A DNA stretch of 64,000 nucleotides from Kitasatospora gansuensis (GTDB taxonomy: Bacteria > Actinomycetota > Actinomycetes > Streptomycetales > Streptomycetaceae): contig NZ_JACHJR010000001.1 in assembly GCF_014203705.1 (NCBI RefSeq), positions 4,774,001 to 4,838,000 of the forward strand. The letters run 5' to 3'. Shown here piece by piece: positions 51,860 through 60,738 of this stretch; the stretch's first letter is position 1; every line of letters begins with the position of its first letter. The notes beneath the pieces are model-generated. The model had not been told where the DNA came from. It made no database searches and worked only from the letters and a program-made list of their open reading frames with translations. The position numbers and the translations under genes were made by a program.

Positions 51860-53301
51860 GACTGCACCACCATCAGGTCGCCGAGGCCGAGCGTGAGGGT
51901 GAGGTCGAGCGTCCCCTTGGACGGCTGACCGTTGGTCGGATGCAACTGGTACTCCACGTTGTTGCCCGCCCCCGAGGACAGGTTGCGGTCGGCGACCCGG
52001 ATGTCGCCCAGGGCGCTGTGCAGGGTCAGTCGGACTTCCACGTTGTTGGGGACGGTCACTCGCAGATCACCCGCGCCGACCTTGACCGCCGTGGTGACGG
52101 TGCCGCCCGCCGGGTCGATCCCGCTCAGGTCGAGGGTGGCGTCACCGGCGCCGAGCCGGTACTCGGTCCGCACCTCGGCGACCGAGGCCGGTGCCCACAC
52201 CCGGTCGCCGAAACTTCCCTCCAGGGTGATGTTCGAGCCCGAGATCCCGGACAGCGCGATGGTCAGCAGCACCGCGAGCACGGTCAGCCCGCGGGCCCGG
52301 CCGTACCGGGTGCCCAGCAGGATCACCACCCCGAGCGCGAGCAGGGCGGCCGCCAGCACGGTGGCGAGGTGCGCCGTGCCGTCCTGACTCCGCGTCAGCC
52401 ACCAGGCCAGCGAGCCCGCGCCGCCGGCCAGCAGCAGCCCGGCCGGGCCGAGGAACGACCGCTCCCGGTGCCGCACCACCGCCTGCGGCCGCGGCGGCGG
52501 CAGCGGGGTGGACGGGGGGTTCTTGCGCAGCGGGTCGCCCGTCGGCAGGTCGGTGCGCTGCCACCAGGGCAGGGCCTCGTGCGGCGGGCGCGGCGGCTGG
52601 GGAGCCTGCGGCGGCTGTCCGGCGTACGGGTTGCGCTCCGGGTGCCGCGGGTCCCAGAGGTAGCCGGAGGGACCCGGCGGCGGGGTGTCGGCCGGTACGG
52701 TGCCCGCCGACCGCTCCCGGGCGTGCTGCTCGGCCGCCCGCGCCCGCCAGTCGGCCGGGGCGCCGCCGAGGTCGTACGGGTGGCCGCCGTCGTCGACCGG
52801 CCGGTCGTACGGACCGGCCGGGCCGTCCTGCGGGTGGAAGTGCCGGCCCCGGCGGCGCCGCTCGGGGTCGTACCGGACGGCCAGCAGGATCAGGCCGCCG
52901 AGCAGCAGGATCGGGAACAGCTGCCCGCCGTCGCCCATCGAGGAGAAGAACACCCCGGTGCCGATCACGGTCAGCAGCACCGCGCCGATCGACTGCCCGT
53001 CCACCCGGCCGGTCAGCACGCGCTGGAGCTCGGTCCGGCCCTGGCGGCCGTCGGCGGCCGGCTCGCGCGGCACGATCAGCCAGGCCAGGCCGTACAGGAA
53101 GAGGCCGAGGCCGCCGGAGAGGCAGAGCACCGCGATCACCACCCGGAACACCACCGGGTCGATGTCCAGGTGCCGCCCGAGACCGCCGCAGACCCCGGCC
53201 ACCACCCGGTGCCGTTCGCTGCGGTTCAGCGGCGGGCGCTGCCGCTCGGGGTCGGCCGGCGTGCCCGTCGGGCCCGGCGCGGTGATCTGGTCATCCGTCA
53301 T
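51856..53301 (-). CDS. PspC-domain, LiaF-like membrane protein
   Basis: 481 residues from ATG 53301; the frame opens further upstream but the PspC domain starts near residue 27 (RSERHRVVAGVCGGLGRHLD) and runs to about 80. Further hydrophobic segments lie near 100-145 and 285-345, separated by a long Pro/Arg-rich cytosolic region. The C-terminal 120 residues, with repeated LGAGDATLDLSG, VGAGDLRVTVP and LGLGDLMVVQS, resemble the LiaF C-terminal toast-rack beta domain. It diverges from a PspC-histidine kinase/LuxR regulator pair, giving a Lia-like envelope-stress layout. Confidence 0.82.
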   Translation of the reverse strand: MTDDQITAPGPTGTPADPERQRPPLNRSERHRVVAGVCGGLGRHLDIDPVVFRVVIAVLCLSGGLGLFLYGLAWLIVPREPAADGRQGRTELQRVLTGRVDGQSIGAVLLTVIGTGVFFSSMGDGGQLFPILLLGGLILLAVRYDPERRRRGRHFHPQDGPAGPYDRPVDDGGHPYDLGGAPADWRARAAEQHARERSAGTVPADTPPPGPSGYLWDPRHPERNPYAGQPPQAPQPPRPPHEALPWWQRTDLPTGDPLRKNPPSTPLPPPRPQAVVRHRERSFLGPAGLLLAGGAGSLAWWLTRSQDGTAHLATVLAAALLALGVVILLGTRYGRARGLTVLAVLLTIALSGISGSNITLEGSFGDRVWAPASVAEVRTEYRLGAGDATLDLSGIDPAGGTVTTAVKVGAGDLRVTVPNNVEVRLTLHSALGDIRVADRNLSSGAGNNVEYQLHPTNGQPSKGTLDLTLTLGLGDLMVVQS

Positions 53302-53419
53302 GCCCCCATCCTGCTGGTCCGGCCGCTCGTGCCCAACCTTCCGGTGCCCGGTACGGACCCTGATCTCTCCCTGAGAAGGATCGGGGGTGTCACCCTGATG
53401 CGCCGGGGGTCGCGGACGT

Positions 53420-54880
53420 GTGACCATCGGTGGCGTGGCAGCACCAGGCACCGATCCCAGACCCCTCGCAGCCGAGGGACCGCGCACCCCTGACGCGCCG
53501 TCAGGCGACCTCGGGGTGGCGTCGCCGCCGTACCGTCGGCTCTACCGCAGCCCGCACGGCCGGATGCTCGGCGGCGTGGCGCACGGCCTGGCCCTGCACC
53601 TCGGCCTGCCGGTCACCTGGGTCCGGGTCGCCTTCGTGCTGCTGTTCTTCGCGCAGGGGATCGGGGTGCTGCTGTACGCGGCGTTCTGGTTCGTGGTGCC
53701 GATCGGCATCGGCGAGCCCGCGCCGGGCGCCGGGCCGCGCTGGGCGTACGTCAACGGCGGGTTCGTGCCCGCCGACGCGGTGGTCGGCGGCGCCGAACTG
53801 CGCAAGGGCCGCCCGCGCCGGATCGGCCGGCTGCGCGAGCTGCTGCAGCGCACCTTCCACGGCGAGACGGCGGTGGCCGGCGAGGCCGTCACGGACTCCC
53901 GGCCGGCCAAGGGCGGGCTCGGCCAGCTGCTCGCCCTGCTGCTGCTGGTGGTCGGGATCATGGCGCTGCTCAGCGCCCTGCACATCCAGACCGCCAAGCC
54001 GTACATGTGGCCGCTGCTCACCGTCGGGGTCGGCGTCGCACTGGTCTGGCGGCAGGCCGACGACTCGCGCTGGCAGCGCTGGTTCGGGCTCGAGGAGGGC
54101 ACCAAGCGGCGGGCCGCGTACACCAGGGTCGGCGCCGGGGTGCTGCTGGTGGTCGCGGGCACCGTCGGCTTCCTGATCCTGCAGGGCGGCGACTCCACGG
54201 TGTCCTCGGTGATCGAGGCCGCGCTCGCGGTGCTGGCCGGCGTGCTGGTGCTGGTCGGCCCGTACGCGCTGCGGATGTGGCAGGACCTCGGCACCGAACG
54301 GACCGCCAGGATCCGGGCCCAGGAGCGGGCCGAGATCGCCGCCCACGTGCACGACTCGGTGCTGCACACCCTGACGCTGATTCAGCGCAACGCCGACGAC
54401 GCCAAGGAGGTGCTCCGGCTCGCCCGTGCCCAGGAACGGGAGTTGAGGCTCTGGCTGTACCGCCCCGAGGCCGCCGCCGAGGCCGCCCCGGACACCCTGG
54501 CCGAGCGGATCCGCTCGGTGGTGGCCGAGGTGGAGGACCTGCACGGGGTGGCCGTCGAGCTGGTCTGCGTCGGCGACTGCCCGATGGACGACCGGATCGC
54601 GGCCCAGATCCAGGCCGCGAGGGAGGCGACGGTCAACGCCGCCAAGTACGGTGGCGGGGGACCGGTCCAGGTCTACGCCGAGGTGGAGGGGCGGACGGTG
54701 TCGGTGTTCGTCCGCGATCACGGGCCCGGCTTCGACCCCGACAGCGTGCCGGAGGACCGGATGGGCGTACGGGAGTCGATCATCGGCCGGATGAAGCGCA
54801 ACGGCGGCACCGCGAGGGTGCGGCCCGCGCCGGACGGCGGGACCGAGGTCGAGCTGGAGATGGAGAGAGCACATGACTGA
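53420..54880 (+). CDS. PspC-domain histidine kinase (LiaS/NarL-type)
   Basis: 486 residues from GTG 53420 (start not certain; GTG 53435 is in frame). A PspC domain occupies about 38-100 (RSPHGRMLGGVAHGLALHLG). Hydrophobic segments at about 170-215 and 235-290 follow. The dimerisation/phosphoacceptor helix HVHDSVLHTLTLIQRNA places the His at 311, and the HATPase is shown by AREATVNAAKYGGGGP and DHGPGFDPDSVPEDRMG. It is translationally coupled to the response regulator by an eight-base overlap. The divergent gene encodes another PspC protein. Confidence 0.9.
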   Translation: MTIGGVAAPGTDPRPLAAEGPRTPDAPSGDLGVASPPYRRLYRSPHGRMLGGVAHGLALHLGLPVTWVRVAFVLLFFAQGIGVLLYAAFWFVVPIGIGEPAPGAGPRWAYVNGGFVPADAVVGGAELRKGRPRRIGRLRELLQRTFHGETAVAGEAVTDSRPAKGGLGQLLALLLLVVGIMALLSALHIQTAKPYMWPLLTVGVGVALVWRQADDSRWQRWFGLEEGTKRRAAYTRVGAGVLLVVAGTVGFLILQGGDSTVSSVIEAALAVLAGVLVLVGPYALRMWQDLGTERTARIRAQERAEIAAHVHDSVLHTLTLIQRNADDAKEVLRLARAQERELRLWLYRPEAAAEAAPDTLAERIRSVVAEVEDLHGVAVELVCVGDCPMDDRIAAQIQAAREATVNAAKYGGGGPVQVYAEVEGRTVSVFVRDHGPGFDPDSVPEDRMGVRESIIGRMKRNGGTARVRPAPDGGTEVELEMERAHD

Positions 54881-55577
54881 CGCTGTGTCAGGGGCCGCTG
54901 GGACTGGGGCCGGGCCGGAACGGGTTGCCCGGGTGGTGCTGGTGGACGACCACCGGATGTTTCGGACCGGGGTGCGGGCCGAGATCGGGCGGACCGAGCT
55001 CACCGGCATCGACGTGGTCGGGGAGGCCGACGACGTCGAGTCGGCGGTCCAGGTGGTGGCCGAGACCCGGCCCGACGTGGTGCTGCTCGACGTCCACCTG
55101 CCCGGCGGGGGTGGGGTCGAAGTGCTGCGCCGCTCCGCCCCGCTGATGTCCGACCCGAACGGGGTGCGGTTCCTCGCGCTGTCGGTCTCCGACGCCGCCG
55201 AGGACGTGATCGGCGTGATCCGGGGAGGTGCCCGGGGCTACGTCACCAAGACCATCACCGGTACCGACCTGGTCAACGCGATCTTCCGGATCTCCGACGG
55301 CGACGCGGTCTTCTCGCCGCGGCTGGCCGGCTTCGTGCTGGACGCCTTCGCCGCCACCGACACCCCGCCGGTCGACGAGGACCTCGACCGCCTCACCCAG
55401 CGCGAGCGCGAGGTGCTCCGGCTGATCGCGCGCGGGTACGCGTACAAGGAGATCGCCAAGCAGCTCTTCATCTCGGTGAAGACGGTGGAGTCGCACGTGT
55501 CGGCGGTGCTGCGCAAGCTGCAGCTGAGCAACCGGCACGAGCTGACCCGGTGGGCGACGGCGCGTCGGCTGGTCTGA
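54873..55577 (+). CDS. LuxR/NarL-family response regulator
   Basis: 234 residues. The receiver domain has VVLVDDHRMFRTGVRAEIG and phospho-acceptor D73 in VVLLDVHLPG; the C-terminal helix-turn-helix is LTQREREVLRLIARGYAYKE and SVKTVESHVSAVLRKLQLSN. It overlaps the upstream histidine kinase gene by eight bases, so they form a cognate pair. Likely targets are envelope-stress genes such as the divergent PspC gene, which is inference. Confidence 0.93.
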   Translation: MTDAVSGAAGTGAGPERVARVVLVDDHRMFRTGVRAEIGRTELTGIDVVGEADDVESAVQVVAETRPDVVLLDVHLPGGGGVEVLRRSAPLMSDPNGVRFLALSVSDAAEDVIGVIRGGARGYVTKTITGTDLVNAIFRISDGDAVFSPRLAGFVLDAFAATDTPPVDEDLDRLTQREREVLRLIARGYAYKEIAKQLFISVKTVESHVSAVLRKLQLSNRHELTRWATARRLV

Positions 55578-55694
55578 CGGTCCGGCCGCTCCGTCGACCT
55601 GCCGTCACCGGGTGGTCGCGGAGCGGTCCGGTGTCCGGCGGAGTGGGCCGTTTCCTTCGGGGCTGTCGGTGCGGGCCCATAGACTCGTAGGGCC

Positions 55695-58295
55695 ATGACT
55701 AGCCTCTTTGACGATCTTCCGCTCCCCGGCTTCGAGCTTCCGTCCTCGGCCAGGTCGCAGCAGCAGCCGCCCGCAGACGAGCCCCCCTACGAGGAGGAGC
55801 CGCCGCCGTACGACTCCTATGACTCGTACGAGGAGGCGGTGCCGGACGGGCTGTTCCAGACCGACCACGCGGCGCAGGCCGAGCGGGACGCGTTCTACCG
55901 GAACGGCGCGGCGCGGCCGGTGATCGATCCGGCGCAGCTGCTGGAGGGGATGAACGACCCGCAGCGGGAGGCCGTGGTCCACTCCGGCGGGCCGCTGCTG
56001 CTGGTGGCCGGGGCCGGGTCGGGGAAGACCCGGGTGCTGACGCACCGGATCGCGTACCTGCTCGGGGCGCGGGGGGTGCAGCCGGGGGAGATCCTGGCGA
56101 TCACCTTCACCAACAAGGCCGCCGGGGAGATGCGGGAGCGGGTCGAGGCGCTGGTCGGGCCGCGGGCGCGGGCGATGTGGGTGTCGACCTTCCACAGCGC
56201 GTGTGTGCGGATCCTGCGGCGGGAGAGCAAGGTGCTCGGCTTCACGTCGAGCTTCTCGATCTACGACTCGGCGGATTCGCAGCGGCTGATGGCGCTGGTC
56301 TGCCGGGATCTGGACCTGGACCCGAAGCAGTTCCCGCCGAAGTCGTTCACCTCGAAGATCAGCAACCTGAAGAACGAGCTGATCGACGAGGAGACGTACG
56401 CCGCCCAGGCGGCCAACCCGATGGAGCGCAAGCTCGCGGAGGCGTACCACCTCTACCAGCGGCGGCTGCGGGAGGCCAACGCGCTGGACTTCGACGACAT
56501 CATCATGACCACGGTGAACCTGCTGCAGGCGTTCCCGGACGTGGCCGAGCACTACCGGCGGCGGTTCCGGCACATCCTGGTGGACGAGTACCAGGACACC
56601 AACCACGCCCAGTACATGTTGGTCCGCGAGTTGAGCGGTGGTGCGGTGGCCGCGCAGCCGAAGCGGACGGTGGACGGGGACTACGTGAACCCGGCGGCCG
56701 GGCGGCTGTCGGAGGTGCCGCCGGCCGAGCTGTGCGTGGTGGGTGACGCGGACCAGTCGATCTACGCGTTCCGTGGCGCGACGATCCGGAACATCCTCCA
56801 GTTCGAGGAGGACTACCCGAACGCGACCACGATTCTGTTGGAGCAGAACTACCGTTCCACGCAGACGATTCTGAGTGCCGCGAACTCGGTGATCGAGCGG
56901 AACACCGGGCGCCGGGAGAAGAAGCTCTGGACCGCGGGCGAGCACGGCGAGAAGGTCATCGGCTACGTCGCGGACGACGAGCACGGCGAGGCGCAGTACA
57001 TCGCCGACGAGATCGACCGGCTGACGGACGCCGGGGACGCCCGGCCCGGTGACGTGGCGATCTTCTACCGGACGAACGCGCAGTCCCGGGTGTTCGAGGA
57101 GGTGTTCATCCGGGTCGGCCTGCCGTACAAGGTGGTCGGCGGGGTGCGCTTCTACGAGCGCAAGGAGGTCCGGGACGTGCTCGCGTACCTGCGGGTGCTG
57201 TCCAACCCCGAGGACACCGTGCCGCTGCGGCGGATCCTGAACGTGCCCAAGCGCGGGATCGGCGACCGCGCGGAGGCGATGATCGACGCGCTCTCGCAGC
57301 GCGAGCGGATCAGCTTCGCGCAGGCGCTGGTGCGGGTGGACGAGGCGTACGGGATGGCTGCCCGGTCGGCCAACGCGGTGCGCAAGTTCAACGAACTGAT
57401 GGCCGGGCTGCGGCAGATCGTCGAGTCGGGCGCGGGCCCGGCGGCGGTGCTGGAAGCCGTGCTGGAGGAGACCGGCTACCTGGCGGAGCTCCAGGCCTCC
57501 ACCGACCCGCAGGACGAGACCCGGGTGGAGAACCTCCAGGAGCTCGCCTCGGTGGCGCTGGAGTACGAGCAGGACCCGGGCGAGCGGCCGGAGGGCGACG
57601 ACGAAGGCACGCCGCCGGTCGGCTCGTTGGCGGACTTCCTGGAGCGGGTCGCGCTGGTCGCGGACTCGGACCAGATCCCCGACGACGAGGACGGCGCGGG
57701 TGTCATCACGATGATGACGCTGCACACCGCCAAGGGCCTGGAGTTCCCGGTGGTGTTCCTGACCGGCATGGAGGACGGGATCTTCCCGCACATGCGGGCG
57801 CTCAACCAGGTCAAGGAGCTGGAGGAGGAGCGGCGGCTCGCGTACGTCGGCCTGACCCGGGCCCGCGAGCGGCTGTACCTGACCAGGTCGGTGCTGCGCA
57901 GTGCGTGGGGGCAGCCCTCGTACAACCCGGCCTCGCGGTTCCTGGAGGAGATCCCGGTCGAGCTGGTGGAGTGGAAGCGTACGGGTGCTTCGGCGGTGCC
58001 GGCCTCGCGCGGGTTCTCCTCCTCGTCCGGCTCCGGTGGATCGGGTGCGGGCTCCAGGAAGTCGGCGGGGGCGGCGAGTTCGCCGAAGGCGGGCTGGGGT
58101 CAGTCGGCCCGGCGGGTCACCGAGCGGGAGGCCGTCGCGCTGGCGGTCGGCGACCGGGTCACCCACGACAGCTTCGGGCTCGGCACCGTGGTGGCGACCT
58201 CGGGCGTCGGGGACAAGGCGCAGGCCACGGTGGACTTCGGGGCCACCGGGCGCAAGCAGCTGCTGCTGCGGTACGCGCCGGTCGAGAAGCTCTGA
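55695..58295 (+). CDS. pcrA: ATP-dependent DNA helicase PcrA/UvrD
   Basis: Superfamily 1A 3'-5' helicase in repair and replication restart. The 866 residues have a 70-residue acidic/Tyr-rich N-terminal tail, then motif Q/I NDPQREAVVHSGGP and AGAGSGKTRVL, motif II VDEYQDTN, motif III GDADQSIYAFRGA, the 2A motifs YRTNAQSRVFEE and LHTAKGLEFPVVFLTG, and a C-terminal Gly/Ser linker with a Tudor-like RNA-polymerase-binding segment (GDRVTHDSFGLGTVV). A TAGACT at 55680-55685 could be a nearby -10. Length is typical for streptomycete PcrA. Confidence 0.95.
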   Translation: MTSLFDDLPLPGFELPSSARSQQQPPADEPPYEEEPPPYDSYDSYEEAVPDGLFQTDHAAQAERDAFYRNGAARPVIDPAQLLEGMNDPQREAVVHSGGPLLLVAGAGSGKTRVLTHRIAYLLGARGVQPGEILAITFTNKAAGEMRERVEALVGPRARAMWVSTFHSACVRILRRESKVLGFTSSFSIYDSADSQRLMALVCRDLDLDPKQFPPKSFTSKISNLKNELIDEETYAAQAANPMERKLAEAYHLYQRRLREANALDFDDIIMTTVNLLQAFPDVAEHYRRRFRHILVDEYQDTNHAQYMLVRELSGGAVAAQPKRTVDGDYVNPAAGRLSEVPPAELCVVGDADQSIYAFRGATIRNILQFEEDYPNATTILLEQNYRSTQTILSAANSVIERNTGRREKKLWTAGEHGEKVIGYVADDEHGEAQYIADEIDRLTDAGDARPGDVAIFYRTNAQSRVFEEVFIRVGLPYKVVGGVRFYERKEVRDVLAYLRVLSNPEDTVPLRRILNVPKRGIGDRAEAMIDALSQRERISFAQALVRVDEAYGMAARSANAVRKFNELMAGLRQIVESGAGPAAVLEAVLEETGYLAELQASTDPQDETRVENLQELASVALEYEQDPGERPEGDDEGTPPVGSLADFLERVALVADSDQIPDDEDGAGVITMMTLHTAKGLEFPVVFLTGMEDGIFPHMRALNQVKELEEERRLAYVGLTRARERLYLTRSVLRSAWGQPSYNPASRFLEEIPVELVEWKRTGASAVPASRGFSSSSGSGGSGAGSRKSAGAASSPKAGWGQSARRVTEREAVALAVGDRVTHDSFGLGTVVATSGVGDKAQATVDFGATGRKQLLLRYAPVEKL

Positions 58296-58349
58296 CGCGC
58301 TTCGGCCGGACGGCTTCGAGTGGTGCCGGGGCCCGTGGATGTTGTGATT

Positions 58350-58372
58350 TTCCCCTCCTCTGGGGAGGGGAA
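58350..58372. terminator. Terminator-like hairpin after pcrA
   Basis: TTCCCCTCC and GGAGGGGAA form a perfect nine-base stem around TCTGG. TTT precedes and AATCC follows, so it could act on both strands. Confidence 0.6.
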
Positions 58373-58492
58373 TCCGTCAACGGGCCCCAGGAGCGCTAAC
58401 CTCCCCTCAGATTCTTCGTTATCGGTGGTTAACCACGTGCGCCCGATCAGGTCGGCCGCCAGTGGTGGGACGACGTGGTCCAGGAGGCAGTC

Positions 58493-58900
58493 ATGGGTGT
58501 GTCAGGGCCGATCCGTGTGGTCGTCGCAAAGCCGGGGCTTGACGGCCACGACCGGGGCGCGAAGGTGATCGCGCGCGCCCTGCGGGACGCCGGTATGGAG
58601 GTCATCTACACCGGCCTGCACCAGACGCCCGAGCAGGTCGTCGACACCGCGATCCAGGAGGACGCGGACGGCATCGGCCTGTCCATCCTGTCGGGCGCTC
58701 ACATGACGCTCTGCGCCCGGGTGATCGAGCTGCTCAAGGAGCGGGACGCGGCGGACATCAAGGTCTTCTGCGGCGGGATCATCCCGGAGGCCGACATCAT
58801 CGAGCTCAAGCGGATCGGCGTCGCGGACATCTTCACCCCGGGCACCCCGACCCGCGACGTGGTCGCCTGGGTCGAGGCGAACCTCCGCGTCGCCAGCTGA
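58493..58900 (+). CDS. icmB: Coenzyme B12-binding small subunit of isobutyryl-CoA mutase
   Basis: Stand-alone cobalamin-binding domain of 135 residues from ATG 58493 with CAGGAGG at 58481-58487. The B12 motif is GLDGHDRGAKV (D17, H19, G22) and the following GLHQTPEQVV and SGAHMTLCARVIELL match IcmB. It pairs with the large subunit IcmA, encoded elsewhere, to interconvert isobutyryl- and n-butyryl-CoA, linking valine catabolism to polyketide precursors. The C-terminal half has C95 in FCGGIIPEADI where I recall Gly in relatives. The DUF5691-like gene converges on it, 11 bases from its stop. Confidence 0.9.
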   Translation: MGVSGPIRVVVAKPGLDGHDRGAKVIARALRDAGMEVIYTGLHQTPEQVVDTAIQEDADGIGLSILSGAHMTLCARVIELLKERDAADIKVFCGGIIPEADIIELKRIGVADIFTPGTPTRDVVAWVEANLRVAS

Positions 58901-58911
58901 TCGGTCGTCGG

Positions 58912-60477
58912 TCAGCCCGCCAGCTCGGCGAGCATGACGGCCCTGAACCGGAGCGTCTCGGCGAGCCGGGCCAGGGTGTCCGCCCAGGCCGAGTTCGGCG
59001 TCGCGTCGGCGGCCAGGGCGGCGACCGCGGGTGCGGTCTCGGGCGCGAGGGCGCGCTCGGTCATGCCGAGCACCCCGCTGTGACTCCACGGGTATGCCCC
59101 CGAGGCGGCGGCCCGCTCCAGCGCCGCGACGACGGCGGTGCTCAGCGGCGGGGTCCAGGGCGTGGCGCAGGCGCCGAGCAGCTGGAACGCCTCGCCGAGC
59201 CCGTGGGTCTGGATGAACGCAGCCGTCCAGGCGGCCCGTTCGGACTCCGGCAGGACGGCGAGCAGCCGGGCCGGTGCGCCCGCCGCAGGCGTGTCCGCCG
59301 TACGTACCTGCCGACTGCCGCCGCGGTGGGGCGCCGGACCGAGCAGGGCGCGGGCCCAGCCGACGTGCTGCTGACGGACCGCCGCGCGGGCCCACGCCTC
59401 GTGCAGGTCCTCGGTCCAGTCCGGACCGCCCGGGTCCACGTCGCTGACGGGCAGTCGGAGCAGCTGCTCCGGGGTGAGCCCGGTCTCCGCCGTCCAGTGC
59501 GCGAGCGGCGCGGCGGCGATCACCTCACCGAACCACCAGGCCCGCTGCCCGCGGCCGGTGGGCGACTTGAGCGGTATGCCGTCCCGCTGCATGCCGGCGT
59601 CGCACTCCACGGGCGGGCTGACGGTCAGTCGGCTGCCGTCCGCCTCCAAGCGCACGGCGTCCTGGGCACGCTCCGCCATCCGGACGGCCAGGGCCGACTC
59701 CGGCAGGGTGGAGAGCAGCTCGGCGGCGGTGGCCCGGACGTTCTTGCTCCGATCGGTGAGCGCCGCCTCCAGGAAGCTCTCGTCGGCGAGGGACAGGCCC
59801 TCGTGCAGGGCGTCTAGGAAGAGCAGCCGGTCCTCGGCGCGCTCGGTGGACCAGGTGCCGCTCAGCAACTCCAGCGCGGCGGTCGGCTCGGTCCGGCGCA
59901 GCCGGGAGATCAGGGTGACCCGCTCGGCGAACAGGCCCTCCAGCCAGAGCTGTTCGTCCGGCTCGGCGGCCGGCTGCTCGGTGGCGGTGCGGTGGACGTA
60001 CTTCCAGTCCGGATTCTGCCCCGCGAGCCAGCGGCCGAGCGGACCGGCGAGGGCCACCACGTCCGGGCGCAGCTCGCTGCGCGCGCGGGCGGCGTCCAGC
60101 AGGGCCGGGACGGCCGCCGCCGGGGCCCGGTAGTCGTACCGGCGGGCGGCGGCGAGCCACTGGGGGAGCAGCTCGCCCAGGTTGGCGGTGCCGGTGTGAT
60201 GGCCGCCGAGCAGCACGGTCAGCCGGCGTACCGCCGCTGACGGCGGCTCAGGGCGGGGGTCCCCGGCGGCCGGCGCGGGCGGCTGGACCGCCGGCTCGGG
60301 ACGGGCTCCGGCGCGGCGGCGGACGGTCTCCAGCGCGGCCAGGTCGAGCAGCGCGGTGGCCGGGTCGGACCGGTCCACCTCGGCGGCCGGGCCGGTGGGG
60401 GTGGGCGGCAGGGGGCGGCGGTCGGTGCCGAGCAGGGCGGTGGTGTGCAGCTCCTGCCAGGGGTCGGTGAGCGTCAT
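58912..60477 (-). CDS. DUF5691-like protein of a MoxR-associated module
   Basis: 521-residue predicted cytosolic protein from ATG 60477 (GGAG spaced six bases upstream). It starts MTLTDPWQELHTTALLGTDRR. The middle part has helical repeats such as AALTDRSKNVRATAAELLST that look HEAT-like, and TWSTERAEDRLLFLDALHEG. I assign DUF5691 by general resemblance and because this family accompanies SWIM-zinc-finger and MoxR genes in streptomycetes; the exact function is unknown. Repeat copy 4 lies between it and the SWIM gene, 47 bases upstream of its start. Confidence 0.72.
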   Translation of the reverse strand: MTLTDPWQELHTTALLGTDRRPLPPTPTGPAAEVDRSDPATALLDLAALETVRRRAGARPEPAVQPPAPAAGDPRPEPPSAAVRRLTVLLGGHHTGTANLGELLPQWLAAARRYDYRAPAAAVPALLDAARARSELRPDVVALAGPLGRWLAGQNPDWKYVHRTATEQPAAEPDEQLWLEGLFAERVTLISRLRRTEPTAALELLSGTWSTERAEDRLLFLDALHEGLSLADESFLEAALTDRSKNVRATAAELLSTLPESALAVRMAERAQDAVRLEADGSRLTVSPPVECDAGMQRDGIPLKSPTGRGQRAWWFGEVIAAAPLAHWTAETGLTPEQLLRLPVSDVDPGGPDWTEDLHEAWARAAVRQQHVGWARALLGPAPHRGGSRQVRTADTPAAGAPARLLAVLPESERAAWTAAFIQTHGLGEAFQLLGACATPWTPPLSTAVVAALERAAASGAYPWSHSGVLGMTERALAPETAPAVAALAADATPNSAWADTLARLAETLRFRAVMLAELAG

Positions 60478-60523
60478 CGAGGACTCCGTAGAACTTTGGG
60501 GCACACGGGCTGGTGGCACACGC

Positions 60524-60719
60524 CAGGGGCCCGGGGCTCTGCTGATGTGCGGCTCCGCCGCGTGGGCGACGCCAGCCCCGGGGCGGGGGCAAAGTGCGGG
60601 TGTGGTCAACCCCGGGCGCGGTTGACCTTTGCCTGGCGTGCGGGTTCAGGCGAAAGTGCCTGGCCATTTACGCGGCGATCACGTTGCAGAGGTCGGCGTC
60701 GCAGTTCCCCGAGCCCCTG
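60524..60719 (-). repeat. Palindromic dispersed repeat, copy 4
   Basis: The 21-base arm at 60699-60719 is identical to the arm of copies 1 and 3. The opposite arm near 60524-60547 is degenerate (CAGGGGCCCGGGGCTCTGC). The core 60592-60720 is closely similar to copy 2. The intact arm lies 19 bases beyond the stop of the SWIM gene. Confidence 0.85.
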
Positions 60720-60738
60720 TCTGCCGAACCGCCGTTGT

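Noticed and set aside
55582..55631. GC-rich hairpin between the LuxR regulator and pcrA
   Set aside because: The arms pair with a bulge and no T tract follows; too weak to call a terminator.
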